A stretch of DNA of 64,000 nucleotides from Winogradskyella wichelsiae (GTDB lineage: Bacteria; Bacteroidota; Bacteroidia; Flavobacteriales; Flavobacteriaceae), in assembly GCF_013403925.1 (NCBI RefSeq), contig NZ_JABFDJ010000006.1:186001-250000 (forward strand), given 5' to 3'. Each line of letters opens with the position of its first letter. Within the stretch, counting starts at the first letter, position 1. Positions 44,854 through 52,696 of the stretch are shown here, one piece after another. The notes beneath the pieces were generated by a model. That model did not search any database, was not told the origin of the DNA, and saw only the letters and a list, made by a program, of their open reading frames with translations. The position numbers and the translations under genes are program-made.

Positions 44854-46884
44854 ATGACAATTCTTAATAAAGCATTTGAAACACCATATAACACAGCGCC
44901 TTTTTCAAAAATAAAAACAGAAGATTATTTACCTGCTTTTAAAGAAGGAATTAAAAAATCTAAAGCTGAAATCGATGCTATAACAGCAAATACTGAAGCA
45001 CCAACTTTTGAAAACACAATTGAAGCCTTAGATTATTCTGGCGAAGAATTAGATCGTTTGTCTAGTATTTTCTTCAATTTGAATTCAGCTGAAACTAATG
45101 ATGAAATTCAGAAAATAGCACAAGAAGTTTCACCACTTTTATCTGAATTTGGTAATGACATCACCTTAAATGAAGCTTTATTTAAACGTGTAAAAGCGGT
45201 TTATGATTCTAAATCGACTTTAGATTTAACAACAGAACAAGCCACACTTCTTGATAAAAGATATAAAGGATTCTCTAGAAACGGAGCAAATTTAGCTGAA
45301 GACAAAAAGACCAAACTAAGAGCGATTGACAAAGAATTAAGTCAATTAAAATTAAAATTTGGCGAACATATTCTTGCCGAAACCAACGCTTACGAATTAC
45401 ACCTTACCAACGAAGACGATCTTTCAGGTTTGCCTGAAGGTGCAAAAGAAGCCGCTAAGCAATTAGCAGAAAGCAAGGATAAAGACGGTTGGTTAATTAC
45501 GTTAGATTACCCAAGTTATATTCCGTTTATGACGTATGCGGACAATAGAAAATTAAGAGAAGAACTCTCTAAGGCTTTTGGTAGAAAAGGATTTCAGAAT
45601 AACGAATTAGACAATCAAGATATCGTTCTTAAAATTGCAAAGCTACGTTTTGAGCGCGCTCAACTTTTAGGCTATAAAACGCATGCACATTTTGTTTTAG
45701 AAGAACGTATGGCACAAACGCCAGAAAAAGTAACGTCTTTTTTAAATGAATTATTAGAAAAAGCAAAACCTGCTGCTAAAGATGAATTTAAAGCACTTGA
45801 AGATTTTGCTAAAGATTTAGATGATATTGACCAACTTCAAAAATGGGATTCTGGTTATTATTCTGAAAAATTGAAACAAAAATTATTCAATTTAGATGAC
45901 GAACAATTAAAGCCTTATTTCAAATTAGAAAACGTTATTAACGGTGCTTTTACTGTTGCTGAAAAATTATTTGGATTACAATTTGAAGAAATTGATACTA
46001 TTGATAAATACCACGAAGATGTATTAACATATAAAGTTACAGATGCTGATGGCGAATTAGTTTCTATATTCTATGCTGATTTTTTTCCAAGAGCAGGGAA
46101 ACGAAACGGCGCATGGATGACCTCATACAAACCGCAAATGATTAAAGATGGTAAAAACGAAAGACCACACATTTCTAACGTTTGTAATTTTACTAAACCA
46201 ACAAAAAGTAAACCTTCTTTATTAACGTTTAATGAAGTTACTACGTTGTTTCATGAATTTGGTCACGGACTTCACGGCATGTTAGCCAACACAACCTACC
46301 CAAGTTTATCGGGAACAAGTGTGTATTGGGATTTTGTTGAATTACCAAGTCAGGTATTAGAAAACTGGTGTTACGAAAAAGAAGCTTTAGAGTTATTTGC
46401 GACGCATTATGAAACAGGTGAAGTGATTCCGATGGAATTGATTGAAAAAATTAAAGCCTCTGCTACATTTCACGAAGGTATGCAAACACTACGTCAGTTA
46501 AGTTTTGGATTATTAGACATGGCATGGCATGGTGTTGATCCTTCAGAAATTAAAGATGTAAAAGCTTACGAAGTTGAAGCTTTTGGTGACACAAGTCTAT
46601 ATCCAGATGTTGCTGAGAATTGTATGAGTACAGCATTCTCTCATATATTTCAAGGTGGTTATTCTTCTGGTTATTATAGTTACAAATGGGCAGAAGTTTT
46701 AGATGCTGACGCTTTTGAATATTTTAAAGAAGAAGGCATTTTCAATAAAACGGTTGCTGATAAATTTAAAACTTTTGTTTTATCTCAAGGTGGAACTGAA
46801 AACCCAATGACTTTATATAAAAAATTTAGAGGACAAGAACCAAAACCTGAAGCTTTATTGCGACGTGCTGGATTGTTGAAATAA
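44854..46884 (+). CDS. M3 family metallopeptidase (oligopeptidase A / Dcp-like)
   Basis: 676 residues, full length for the family and without signal peptide. The zinc motif FHEFGHGLHGML (HExxH at 467-471) and the third ligand region ELPSQVLENW downstream are present. The N-terminus (FETPYNTAPFSKIKTEDYLPAFKEGI) is typical of Dcp/OpdA. These cytoplasmic enzymes degrade short peptides, including cleaved signal peptides. The gene is followed after 12 bases by the LAS peptidase gene, so both may be one transcript. Confidence 0.92.
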   Translation: MTILNKAFETPYNTAPFSKIKTEDYLPAFKEGIKKSKAEIDAITANTEAPTFENTIEALDYSGEELDRLSSIFFNLNSAETNDEIQKIAQEVSPLLSEFGNDITLNEALFKRVKAVYDSKSTLDLTTEQATLLDKRYKGFSRNGANLAEDKKTKLRAIDKELSQLKLKFGEHILAETNAYELHLTNEDDLSGLPEGAKEAAKQLAESKDKDGWLITLDYPSYIPFMTYADNRKLREELSKAFGRKGFQNNELDNQDIVLKIAKLRFERAQLLGYKTHAHFVLEERMAQTPEKVTSFLNELLEKAKPAAKDEFKALEDFAKDLDDIDQLQKWDSGYYSEKLKQKLFNLDDEQLKPYFKLENVINGAFTVAEKLFGLQFEEIDTIDKYHEDVLTYKVTDADGELVSIFYADFFPRAGKRNGAWMTSYKPQMIKDGKNERPHISNVCNFTKPTKSKPSLLTFNEVTTLFHEFGHGLHGMLANTTYPSLSGTSVYWDFVELPSQVLENWCYEKEALELFATHYETGEVIPMELIEKIKASATFHEGMQTLRQLSFGLLDMAWHGVDPSEIKDVKAYEVEAFGDTSLYPDVAENCMSTAFSHIFQGGYSSGYYSYKWAEVLDADAFEYFKEEGIFNKTVADKFKTFVLSQGGTENPMTLYKKFRGQEPKPEALLRRAGLLK

Positions 46885-46896
46885 AATGAGAAGCTT

Positions 46897-47694
46897 ATGC
46901 GTTCAATATTTATGAAACTATTACAATTTATTGGACACATTATCATCGTTATAATTTTAACAACAATTACTCAAGTTGGTGGATTAATATGGTTGCTTGC
47001 TATTATTATTTCATATAAAATAAAAAAGGGAAAGCGCATTGTTTTCCCTTTACTTTATCTACTCTTCAATCTCGTAATTATTCCACCTATTGCATCTTAT
47101 TTAGGACGAGAAAAACTACCAACATTTAAAGAAAATTTGAAACCTCATAATTGGTTTTATCCATTAGCGTTTAGAAATTACGTTAATCCAGATTTAAAAA
47201 GCGAATTAGAAAAATCCGCACAAGCTTTAAGTGCATCAAATATCAACATAACTTATTTAGATGCCAATTTTCCTTTTATTAATGGATTTCCGTTGCTTCC
47301 GCATTTAAGCCATAGTGATGGAAAAAAGATAGATATTTCATTGATGTATTTAGATCAAGATGGAAATTCCACCAATAAAAAACCATCTGTTTCTGGTTAT
47401 GGTGTTTATGCTAACTCTAGTCAAAATCACACCTCTGTAAATTGTATAAAAAAAGGCTATTGGCAATATGATTTCACTAAATATCTTACCCTTGGCACTA
47501 TTAATAATTTAAAATTAGATAATAAAAACACTAAATTATTAATAGAACAACTACTATCCATCCCAACAACGGAAAAGGTATTTATAGAACCTCATCTTAA
47601 ACAATCATTGGGATTACGTCATCAATCTAAAATTAGATTTACCGGTTGCCAAGCAGTAAGACACGACGACCATATTCATTATCAAACAAAATAA
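46897..47694 (+). CDS. Membrane-anchored LAS-type zinc peptidase (MepA/M15-like)
   Basis: 265 residues. Two membrane segments lie at about 11-38 and 48-68. The C-terminal domain has SHSDGKKIDISLMY with His139 and Asp146 (HX6D), and RHDDHIHYQ with His259 and His261 (HxH). This is the metal-binding set of LAS peptidases, which cut cell-wall peptides. The spacing fits MepA-like murein endopeptidases better than VanX. Met6 (46912) is an alternative start. The stop codon overlaps the operator palindrome of the next gene. Confidence 0.65.
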   Translation: MRSIFMKLLQFIGHIIIVIILTTITQVGGLIWLLAIIISYKIKKGKRIVFPLLYLLFNLVIIPPIASYLGREKLPTFKENLKPHNWFYPLAFRNYVNPDLKSELEKSAQALSASNINITYLDANFPFINGFPLLPHLSHSDGKKIDISLMYLDQDGNSTNKKPSVSGYGVYANSSQNHTSVNCIKKGYWQYDFTKYLTLGTINNLKLDNKNTKLLIEQLLSIPTTEKVFIEPHLKQSLGLRHQSKIRFTGCQAVRHDDHIHYQTK

Positions 47695-47718
47695 ACTTTC
47701 AATAATTATTGAAAGTTT
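47693..47718. promoter_or_regulatory. Operator palindrome 1 of the GbsR/MarR-like regulator
   Basis: AAACTTTCA-N8-TGAAAGTTT; here the whole 26 bp is a perfect palindrome. The -33 TTG (47709-47711) lies inside it, 18 bases before the -7 box TATATTTG (47730-47737). Binding would block the promoter, so autorepression is expected. The same half-sites with the same N8 occur at 48349-48374. Confidence 0.7.
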
Positions 47719-47740
47719 AAAAATTATTATATATTTGCGT
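47709..47740 (+). promoter_or_regulatory. Promoter of the GbsR/MarR-like gene, nearly leaderless
   Basis: TTG (47709-47711), 18 bases, TATATTTG (47730-47737), then CGT and the ATG at 47741. This is the best -33/-7 pair in the window, and the gap between box and start codon is three bases. Confidence 0.6.
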
Positions 47741-48244
47741 ATGGAATATCAAGAAGCAAAAGAAAAATTTATTAGTACTTGGGGAAGTTTAGGGTCACTT
47801 TGGGGCATAAACAAAGCTATGGCACAAATACAAGCATTGCTTTTTATTTCTACCAAACCATTATCTATGGAAGAGGTGATGGAAGAACTTAAAATTTCTC
47901 GTGGTAATACGAGTATGAATTTAAGACAATTAATGGATTGGGGAATTGTTACCAAAGTTTTAGTTTCTGGTGAACGAAAAGAATTCTTTACTACCGAAAA
48001 AGATGTACAAGAATTAGCACGTATTATCGCAAAAGAACGAAGCAGAAGAGAAATAAGACCTGTAATAAAAGTTTTAGAAGACGTCTCTTCTATTAAAGAT
48101 GATGGCACGGAAAAAACAAAAGAGTTAATAAAACAAACCAAAGCTTTAAATCTACTTACACAAGACTTAGATACCTTAATGAATAAAATGGTCAATCAGA
48201 AACAGAATTGGCTAACGAAATCAGTTATGAAACTGATGAAATAG
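47741..48244 (+). CDS. GbsR/MarR-like winged-helix transcriptional regulator
   Basis: 167 residues from the ATG; a TTG six bases earlier lies within the -7 box and is rejected. The winged helix spans about 20-90: MAQIQALLFISTKPLSMEEVMEELKISRGNTSMNLRQLMDWGIVTKVLVSGERKEFFTTEKD, the GbsR pattern. The C-terminal half is helical and would form the dimer. Two identical half-site pairs, before this gene and before the DCC operon, are the likely operators. Such regulators commonly repress in response to a small solute or membrane signal. Confidence 0.87.
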   Translation: MEYQEAKEKFISTWGSLGSLWGINKAMAQIQALLFISTKPLSMEEVMEELKISRGNTSMNLRQLMDWGIVTKVLVSGERKEFFTTEKDVQELARIIAKERSRREIRPVIKVLEDVSSIKDDGTEKTKELIKQTKALNLLTQDLDTLMNKMVNQKQNWLTKSVMKLMK

Positions 48245-48348
48245 CCCAACTAATAATCTCAATAAAAATTATTAAATGAATGCTCTATATGACAATTGAA
48301 AAGCAATAAACAAAAACAAAGGAAATAAGATTATATTTTTTTTAAATA

Positions 48349-48374
48349 AAACTTTCATTATTTTCTGAAAGTTT
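48349..48374. promoter_or_regulatory. Operator palindrome 2, before the DCC operon
   Basis: AAACTTTCA-N8-TGAAAGTTT with both 9-base half-sites identical to those at 47693-47718. It ends 16 bases before the DCC gene. TATATTTT at 48332-48339 could be the -7 box, so the operator would cover the transcription start. Confidence 0.7.
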
Positions 48375-48390
48375 AAAACAAACAAAAAGA

Positions 48391-49212
48391 ATGAAAACAC
48401 TACAAAACCAAACCTTACTTTACGACAGAGATTGCCCATTATGCAATGTTTATACAAGTGGATTCATAAAAACTAAAATGTTAGATCATAATGGTAGAAA
48501 AGCCTTTTGCAATTTAACTGATGAAGAACAAAATTTCATAGATTTAAATAGAGCTTCAAACGAAATTGCCCTTTTTAACAACCAAAGCAAAACAGTAATT
48601 TATGGTGTAGATAGTTTACTTAAAGTGATTGGTCATTCAATCCCTCTAGTAGAAAGCATAGGGAATTTTAAACCTATAAAGTTTGGACTCAAAAAATCAT
48701 ATGCATTCATTTCATATAATAGAAAAGTAATTATCCCGAGTAAAATAGACAAAACAGAAACGTTACAGTGTGTACCAAGTTTTAATACTAAATACAAGTT
48801 AATTTATATTGTATTTGCAGCCATCATTACAAGTATTGTACTCTTTAAATTCAGTAAATTAATTACTATAATTCCGGCATCTAATTTATTAAGAGAAAGT
48901 GTAATTGCATTCGGTCAAATTGGGTTTCAAGCTTTATTCATTTCAAAATTAAACTTTAAAAAGCAACTGAATTACTTTGGTAATCTTATGACTATTTCAC
49001 TGATGGGAAGTTTCATATTGATTCCTGTATTAATCCTAAACTCAATCATAGAACTACCACAAATAGTATTACTTTTTTGGTTTGGGCTAACAGTCTCATT
49101 TATGTTGTGTGAGCATATAAGACGTATTAAACTATTAGCGTTACCAAAGCATTTATCTGCAACTTGGATACTTTACCGCCTTCTCGTTTTACTACTAATT
49201 TTATTTTTATAA
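48391..49212 (+). CDS. DCC-family (DUF393) thiol-disulfide protein with C-terminal membrane domain
   Basis: 273 residues. The N-terminal domain carries LLYDRDCPLCNVYT, the DxxCPxC signature of DCC proteins, related to thioredoxin-like oxidoreductases. From about 130 to 273 there are four membrane segments. The combination suggests a membrane-bound redox protein whose domain faces the cytoplasm, because no signal peptide exists. It is the first gene of an operon with two small membrane proteins and a TIGR01777 epimerase (gaps of 1-3 bases), under the second operator palindrome. Confidence 0.8.
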   Translation: MKTLQNQTLLYDRDCPLCNVYTSGFIKTKMLDHNGRKAFCNLTDEEQNFIDLNRASNEIALFNNQSKTVIYGVDSLLKVIGHSIPLVESIGNFKPIKFGLKKSYAFISYNRKVIIPSKIDKTETLQCVPSFNTKYKLIYIVFAAIITSIVLFKFSKLITIIPASNLLRESVIAFGQIGFQALFISKLNFKKQLNYFGNLMTISLMGSFILIPVLILNSIIELPQIVLLFWFGLTVSFMLCEHIRRIKLLALPKHLSATWILYRLLVLLLILFL

Positions 49213-49213
49213 G

Positions 49214-49567
49214 ATGACTTACAACGCCATAACATATCTCTTGTATTTACCTCTAATTAGTTTTATTATGCTAAAGGTTGGCTGGCTATTTTATAAAAAT
49301 GGCGAAGTTTTTTTACTGAATTTATTCAACCAAAACCGCCCCTTAGTCACGAGTATTAATAAACTCTTATTAATTGGTTATTACTTACTAAATATTGGAT
49401 ACGCCATCTTAACTATTGCTTATTGGGAACATTTAGAAAGCGTAACAGATATCATCAACTCTTTAAGTCTAACCTTAGGAAGAATTATCATCGCATTAGC
49501 AATAATGCACTATAACAACATTTTTATTTTAAAATACATTCACAAACAAAAACTTTTAAATCAATAA
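49214..49567 (+). CDS. Small membrane protein, first of a tandem paralogue pair
   Basis: 117 residues with three membrane segments. The middle reads LFYKNGEVFLLNLFNQNRPLVTSINKLLLIGYYLLNIGYAIL. The next gene has the matching LFKNGKIFMIDIFKGKEEIALATNKLFEIGFYLINIGFAL. The start lies one base after the DCC stop. I do not recognise a family. The shared NKL-IG-YL-NIG stretch would be one membrane helix. Confidence 0.7.
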   Translation: MTYNAITYLLYLPLISFIMLKVGWLFYKNGEVFLLNLFNQNRPLVTSINKLLLIGYYLLNIGYAILTIAYWEHLESVTDIINSLSLTLGRIIIALAIMHYNNIFILKYIHKQKLLNQ

Positions 49568-49570
49568 ATT

Positions 49571-49957
49571 ATGGAAAATTCTAAAATCATTATCGGCTAC
49601 ATTATTTACTTACCAATAGTTATTTTACTAACAATTTACATTTCTAAAATGCTATTTAAAAATGGCAAAATATTTATGATCGATATTTTTAAAGGCAAAG
49701 AAGAAATAGCATTAGCAACCAATAAGTTATTCGAAATTGGATTTTACCTCATAAATATCGGGTTCGCACTATATATCATGAAAATCTACTCTAGCGCATA
49801 CTCAACCATAAGCTATCAAACCTTGATGGAAATATTGAGCAAAAAAATTGGTGGATTCACCATCTATTTAGGCGTGATGTTATTCTTAAATCTATACTTA
49901 TTTTTTAGAGGACGAAGAAAATCGAAACAAGTATTCACAACAACTAAAGCGTCTTAA
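49571..49957 (+). CDS. Small membrane protein, second of a tandem paralogue pair
   Basis: 128 residues with three membrane segments and a basic tail (RGRRKSKQVF) that should be cytoplasmic. It shares the KNG-F---F and NKL-IG-YL-NIG-A blocks with the gene three bases upstream, so the two arose by duplication and may pair. The function is unknown. Confidence 0.7.
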   Translation: MENSKIIIGYIIYLPIVILLTIYISKMLFKNGKIFMIDIFKGKEEIALATNKLFEIGFYLINIGFALYIMKIYSSAYSTISYQTLMEILSKKIGGFTIYLGVMLFLNLYLFFRGRRKSKQVFTTTKAS

Positions 49958-49959
49958 CC

Positions 49960-50853
49960 ATGAAAACAATCATCATAGCAGGAGGCACTGGCTTCTTAGG
50001 CCAAGTTTTAGAAAACTATTTTACAAGTAATGGTTACGGCATTATAATCTTAACTAGAAAACCCACCAAATCAAATCATATTTACTGGAACGCAAAAAAT
50101 CTAGACCAATGGACCAAAGCACTTGAGGGTACATATGCACTCATCAACCTTACAGGTAAATCTGTAGATTGTAGATATACTGAAGCTAATAAAAAACTGA
50201 TTCACGATTCTCGTATAGATTCTACTAACGTATTAGGAAAAGCAATTCTTAAAAGCAAAAAACCACCAAAGGTGTGGCTTAACATGTCTACTTCAACAAT
50301 TTATGAAGATTCATATCAAAAACAAATGACGGAAGAAAACGGTGATGTTGGTAACGACTTTTCTATGAATATTGCTAAATCATGGGAAGCTACCTTTAAT
50401 AATATAGAAACACCACATACAAGAAAGGTCATCTTAAGAACCTCAATTGTATTAGGTAAAAACGGAGGTGCATTAATCCCTTTAAAACAATTAACAAAAT
50501 TTGGATTAGGAGGAAAACAATGGCATGGCAAACAAAAAGTTAGTTGGATTCACGAAACAGATTTTGCAAGAGCTATTGATTTTTTAATAGAGAACAACCT
50601 CAACGGAGTCTTTAACATTGTTTCACCAAAACCAACTACAAATGCTAAATTAATGACTACACTTAGAAAATCATTTAAAGTTCCTTTCGGAATTCCCCAA
50701 CCAAAATGGTTAATAACGTTTGGTGCAAAACTAATAGGCACAGAACCAGAGTTAGTTCTAAAAAGTAGAAACGTCATTCCAGAAAAATTAATTAATAATG
50801 GCTTCACATTTAAACATCAATCTATAGGACAAGCTATAAGTAATCTAACATAA
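49960..50853 (+). CDS. TIGR01777-family SDR-type epimerase-like protein
   Basis: 297 residues. The cofactor motif GGTGFLG is at the start. WNAKNLDQWTKALEGTYALINLTGKSVDCRYTEANKKLIHDSRIDSTNVL and LRTSIVLGKNGGALIPLKQL follow, then HETDFARAIDFLIEN, all typical of TIGR01777/SDR39U1. Such proteins bind NADP. Their substrate is not known, and in E. coli the YfcH homologue is uncharacterised. It follows the second small membrane protein by two bases, so it belongs to the same operon. Confidence 0.87.
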   Translation: MKTIIIAGGTGFLGQVLENYFTSNGYGIIILTRKPTKSNHIYWNAKNLDQWTKALEGTYALINLTGKSVDCRYTEANKKLIHDSRIDSTNVLGKAILKSKKPPKVWLNMSTSTIYEDSYQKQMTEENGDVGNDFSMNIAKSWEATFNNIETPHTRKVILRTSIVLGKNGGALIPLKQLTKFGLGGKQWHGKQKVSWIHETDFARAIDFLIENNLNGVFNIVSPKPTTNAKLMTTLRKSFKVPFGIPQPKWLITFGAKLIGTEPELVLKSRNVIPEKLINNGFTFKHQSIGQAISNLT

Positions 50854-50879
50854 CTAAATTAATTCTCAATTTTTTAACT

Positions 50880-50887
50880 TATTTTTG
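50880..50887 (+). promoter_or_regulatory. -7 box of the ECF sigma gene
   Basis: TATTTTTG, a full TAnnTTTG match, lies 21 bases before the ATG at 50909. No ECF-type repeat like that at 60450 is present here. Confidence 0.45.
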
Positions 50888-50908
50888 ACTTAGTAATCAA
50901 ATCAATAA

Positions 50909-51466
50909 ATGCCTAAGCACCAAATCAACCCAAACGATTGGGTAAAACTATATTCAGACTACCTCTTCAATTACACCATTACACGTGTAAGTGACAGAGA
51001 AATTGCTCAGGATTTAATTTCTGAAACATTTCTTGCTGGATTAAAATCAATGGTTAATTTTAAAGGAGAAGCAAGTGAACGCACTTGGCTAATTTCAATT
51101 TTAAAACGAAAGATCATTGATCATTATCGAAAAATAAATTCTAATAAAGGTAAAGCTGAAGTTAGAATGAACTATCACAGTGATACCGAAACGGAAGGCG
51201 ATTGGCTAGAAGAGCGCGTTTCTGATGCCTCAGACAAAACAGCTGAAGACACATTAGTAAATTCTGAATTAGGTGATGCGATCTACGATTGCCTAGGTAA
51301 ATTACCAGAAAAACAAGCCGAAGTTTTTAAAATGAAAACAATGTTAGATTATGATACAGAAACAATTTGTAAAGAATTGGATATTACTGCGTCTAACTTA
51401 TGGGTGATTATCCACAGAGCACGAACAAGTTTAGCTGAGTGCATGGAAAAAAATTGGTATAATTAA
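50909..51466 (+). CDS. ECF-type RNA polymerase sigma factor
   Basis: 185 residues. Region 2 is LYSDYLFNYTITRVSDREIAQDLISETFLAGLKSMVNFKGEASERTWLISILKRKIIDHYRK. Region 4 is LPEKQAEVFKMKTMLDYDTETICKELDITASNLWVIIHRARTSLAECME, a helix-turn-helix. The order and length fit an ECF sigma factor. The small Cys-containing gene that follows after 32 bases is probably its partner. The target promoters are not visible in this window. Confidence 0.93.
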   Translation: MPKHQINPNDWVKLYSDYLFNYTITRVSDREIAQDLISETFLAGLKSMVNFKGEASERTWLISILKRKIIDHYRKINSNKGKAEVRMNYHSDTETEGDWLEERVSDASDKTAEDTLVNSELGDAIYDCLGKLPEKQAEVFKMKTMLDYDTETICKELDITASNLWVIIHRARTSLAECMEKNWYN

Positions 51467-51498
51467 ATTGAAAATTCTGTTTACAGAAAAATATTAAG

Positions 51499-51753
51499 AT
51501 GAAAAAAAGTTTTTTATTTGTTAGTTGCGATGAAGCTCAACATATTTGTGATAAAGCACAATACGGTGAAGCTTCAACCAGTGAACGACTTAAATTAATG
51601 TTGCGCTTGCTTTATTGCCATGTAACAAAAACCTATTCTAAAAAAAACACAAAATTATCAGAAACCATAGAAACTTCTAAAGTTCAATGTTTAAAAGCAG
51701 AAGAACGAAACAAGCTTCAATCTGAATTTGAAAAAGAATTAAGCAAACAGTAA
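51499..51753 (+). CDS. Small Cys-containing protein downstream of an ECF sigma factor (possible anti-sigma remnant)
   Basis: 84 residues. The opening VSCDEAQHICDKAQYGEAST fits the small flavobacterial partner of ECF factors. In related proteins I expect a HxxxCxxC zinc motif in the middle; here only LLYCHVTKTY is present, with a single Cys and the His after it. It may bind metal differently or not at all. No membrane segment is present, so the protein is cytoplasmic. Its last 15 bases overlap the convergent UbiA-like gene. Confidence 0.65.
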   Translation: MKKSFLFVSCDEAQHICDKAQYGEASTSERLKLMLRLLYCHVTKTYSKKNTKLSETIETSKVQCLKAEERNKLQSEFEKELSKQ

Positions 51754-52575
51754 TAAAATTAATAACCAAACTATAGGTAAGCTCTCTACACAAAAAGCAC
51801 TATAGTATTTCGATTGATTTTTATTCGAAAAAAGTAAAAACAATAATGTTACAGATGTAATTAGTAATGTTGATAAAACTGTATCAGCAACCAATTCATC
51901 TTTAAAAAAATCTAACATAAAGAAAATAGCCAAGAGTGAAACACCAATCACCTTGGTTTTTTTTACGCCTATTTTTTGAGGAATTGTTGCTAATTTTAAA
52001 CTATCATAATTTAAATCTCTTATCTCAAAAGGGAGCATTAAAACAAGAACGTAACATAAACGTTGCAAACCAATAATAAGGACATCAGTGTTAATTTCAT
52101 AATCTTGATTTACTACAGGTAAAACAACAGCAGTCACCGTCCAAATTAAAGCAATGAGATAAACTTTTAAACCTCCTATTTGCCTTAAATTTTTATGATC
52201 GTCAAATAAATAATGTTTCGGAATCATAATAGGAATAGCATAGAAAAAAGTAATAATACCAAGAACAGTTATACATATTAATGTATTTAACTTAAGCTGA
52301 AACAAGTAATAGCTCATTGCAAAAAAAGCAAACAAAGAAAACACCTGTATGCTTTTTAACCATCCCGCTAAACTTCTATGGTGAAATTTAGCTACACCAA
52401 AAAACTTCACAAAATTGTAGCCTGTTATTGTTGCAAAAAAAACAAAATAGAGCAACTCTTTATCAAATTTTAAATTCAGCTCTATAAGTGTTACCCATGC
52501 TAATGCTAATGCTGCAAATGCAACATGAACACTACTATTTAGGTAAAAGTTAAAAATCCATTTCAACACATTCAT
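51739..52575 (-). CDS. UbiA-like polytopic membrane protein
   Basis: 278 residues with eight to nine membrane segments. The second conserved loop of the UbiA prenyltransferase family is partly present: LPFEIRDLNYDSLKLATIPQKIGVKKTK, resembling DxxxD-TxPxxxG. The first loop, normally NDxxDxxxD, reads YNFVKFFGVAKFHHR and lacks the aspartates. The call is therefore family-like only, and prenyl transfer is doubtful. The gene runs against the ECF partner gene with a 15-base overlap and is divergent from gcvP. Confidence 0.55.
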   Translation of the reverse strand: MNVLKWIFNFYLNSSVHVAFAALALAWVTLIELNLKFDKELLYFVFFATITGYNFVKFFGVAKFHHRSLAGWLKSIQVFSLFAFFAMSYYLFQLKLNTLICITVLGIITFFYAIPIMIPKHYLFDDHKNLRQIGGLKVYLIALIWTVTAVVLPVVNQDYEINTDVLIIGLQRLCYVLVLMLPFEIRDLNYDSLKLATIPQKIGVKKTKVIGVSLLAIFFMLDFFKDELVADTVLSTLLITSVTLLFLLFSNKNQSKYYSAFCVESLPIVWLLILLLFA

Positions 52576-52661
52576 AAAGCAAAAATAAGCATTGTGTTAA
52601 TAACCTCTAATTTCGGTTAAAAACTTTAGCTTTCCTTAACTAAAAAATTAGGCTAAATATG

Positions 52662-52669
52662 TACTTTTG
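52662..52669 (+). promoter_or_regulatory. -7 box of gcvP
   Basis: TACTTTTG, a full TAnnTTTG match, lies 27 bases before the ATG at 52697 chosen for gcvP. It rules out the longer reading frame from 52667, whose start is too close to the box. Confidence 0.5.
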
Positions 52670-52696
52670 CACAACTCAATAAATTATAATTATTTA

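Noticed and set aside
47749..48195. 148-codon open frame on the minus strand within the GbsR/MarR-like gene
   Set aside because: It is fully antisense to a convincing winged-helix gene that has its own promoter and operator.
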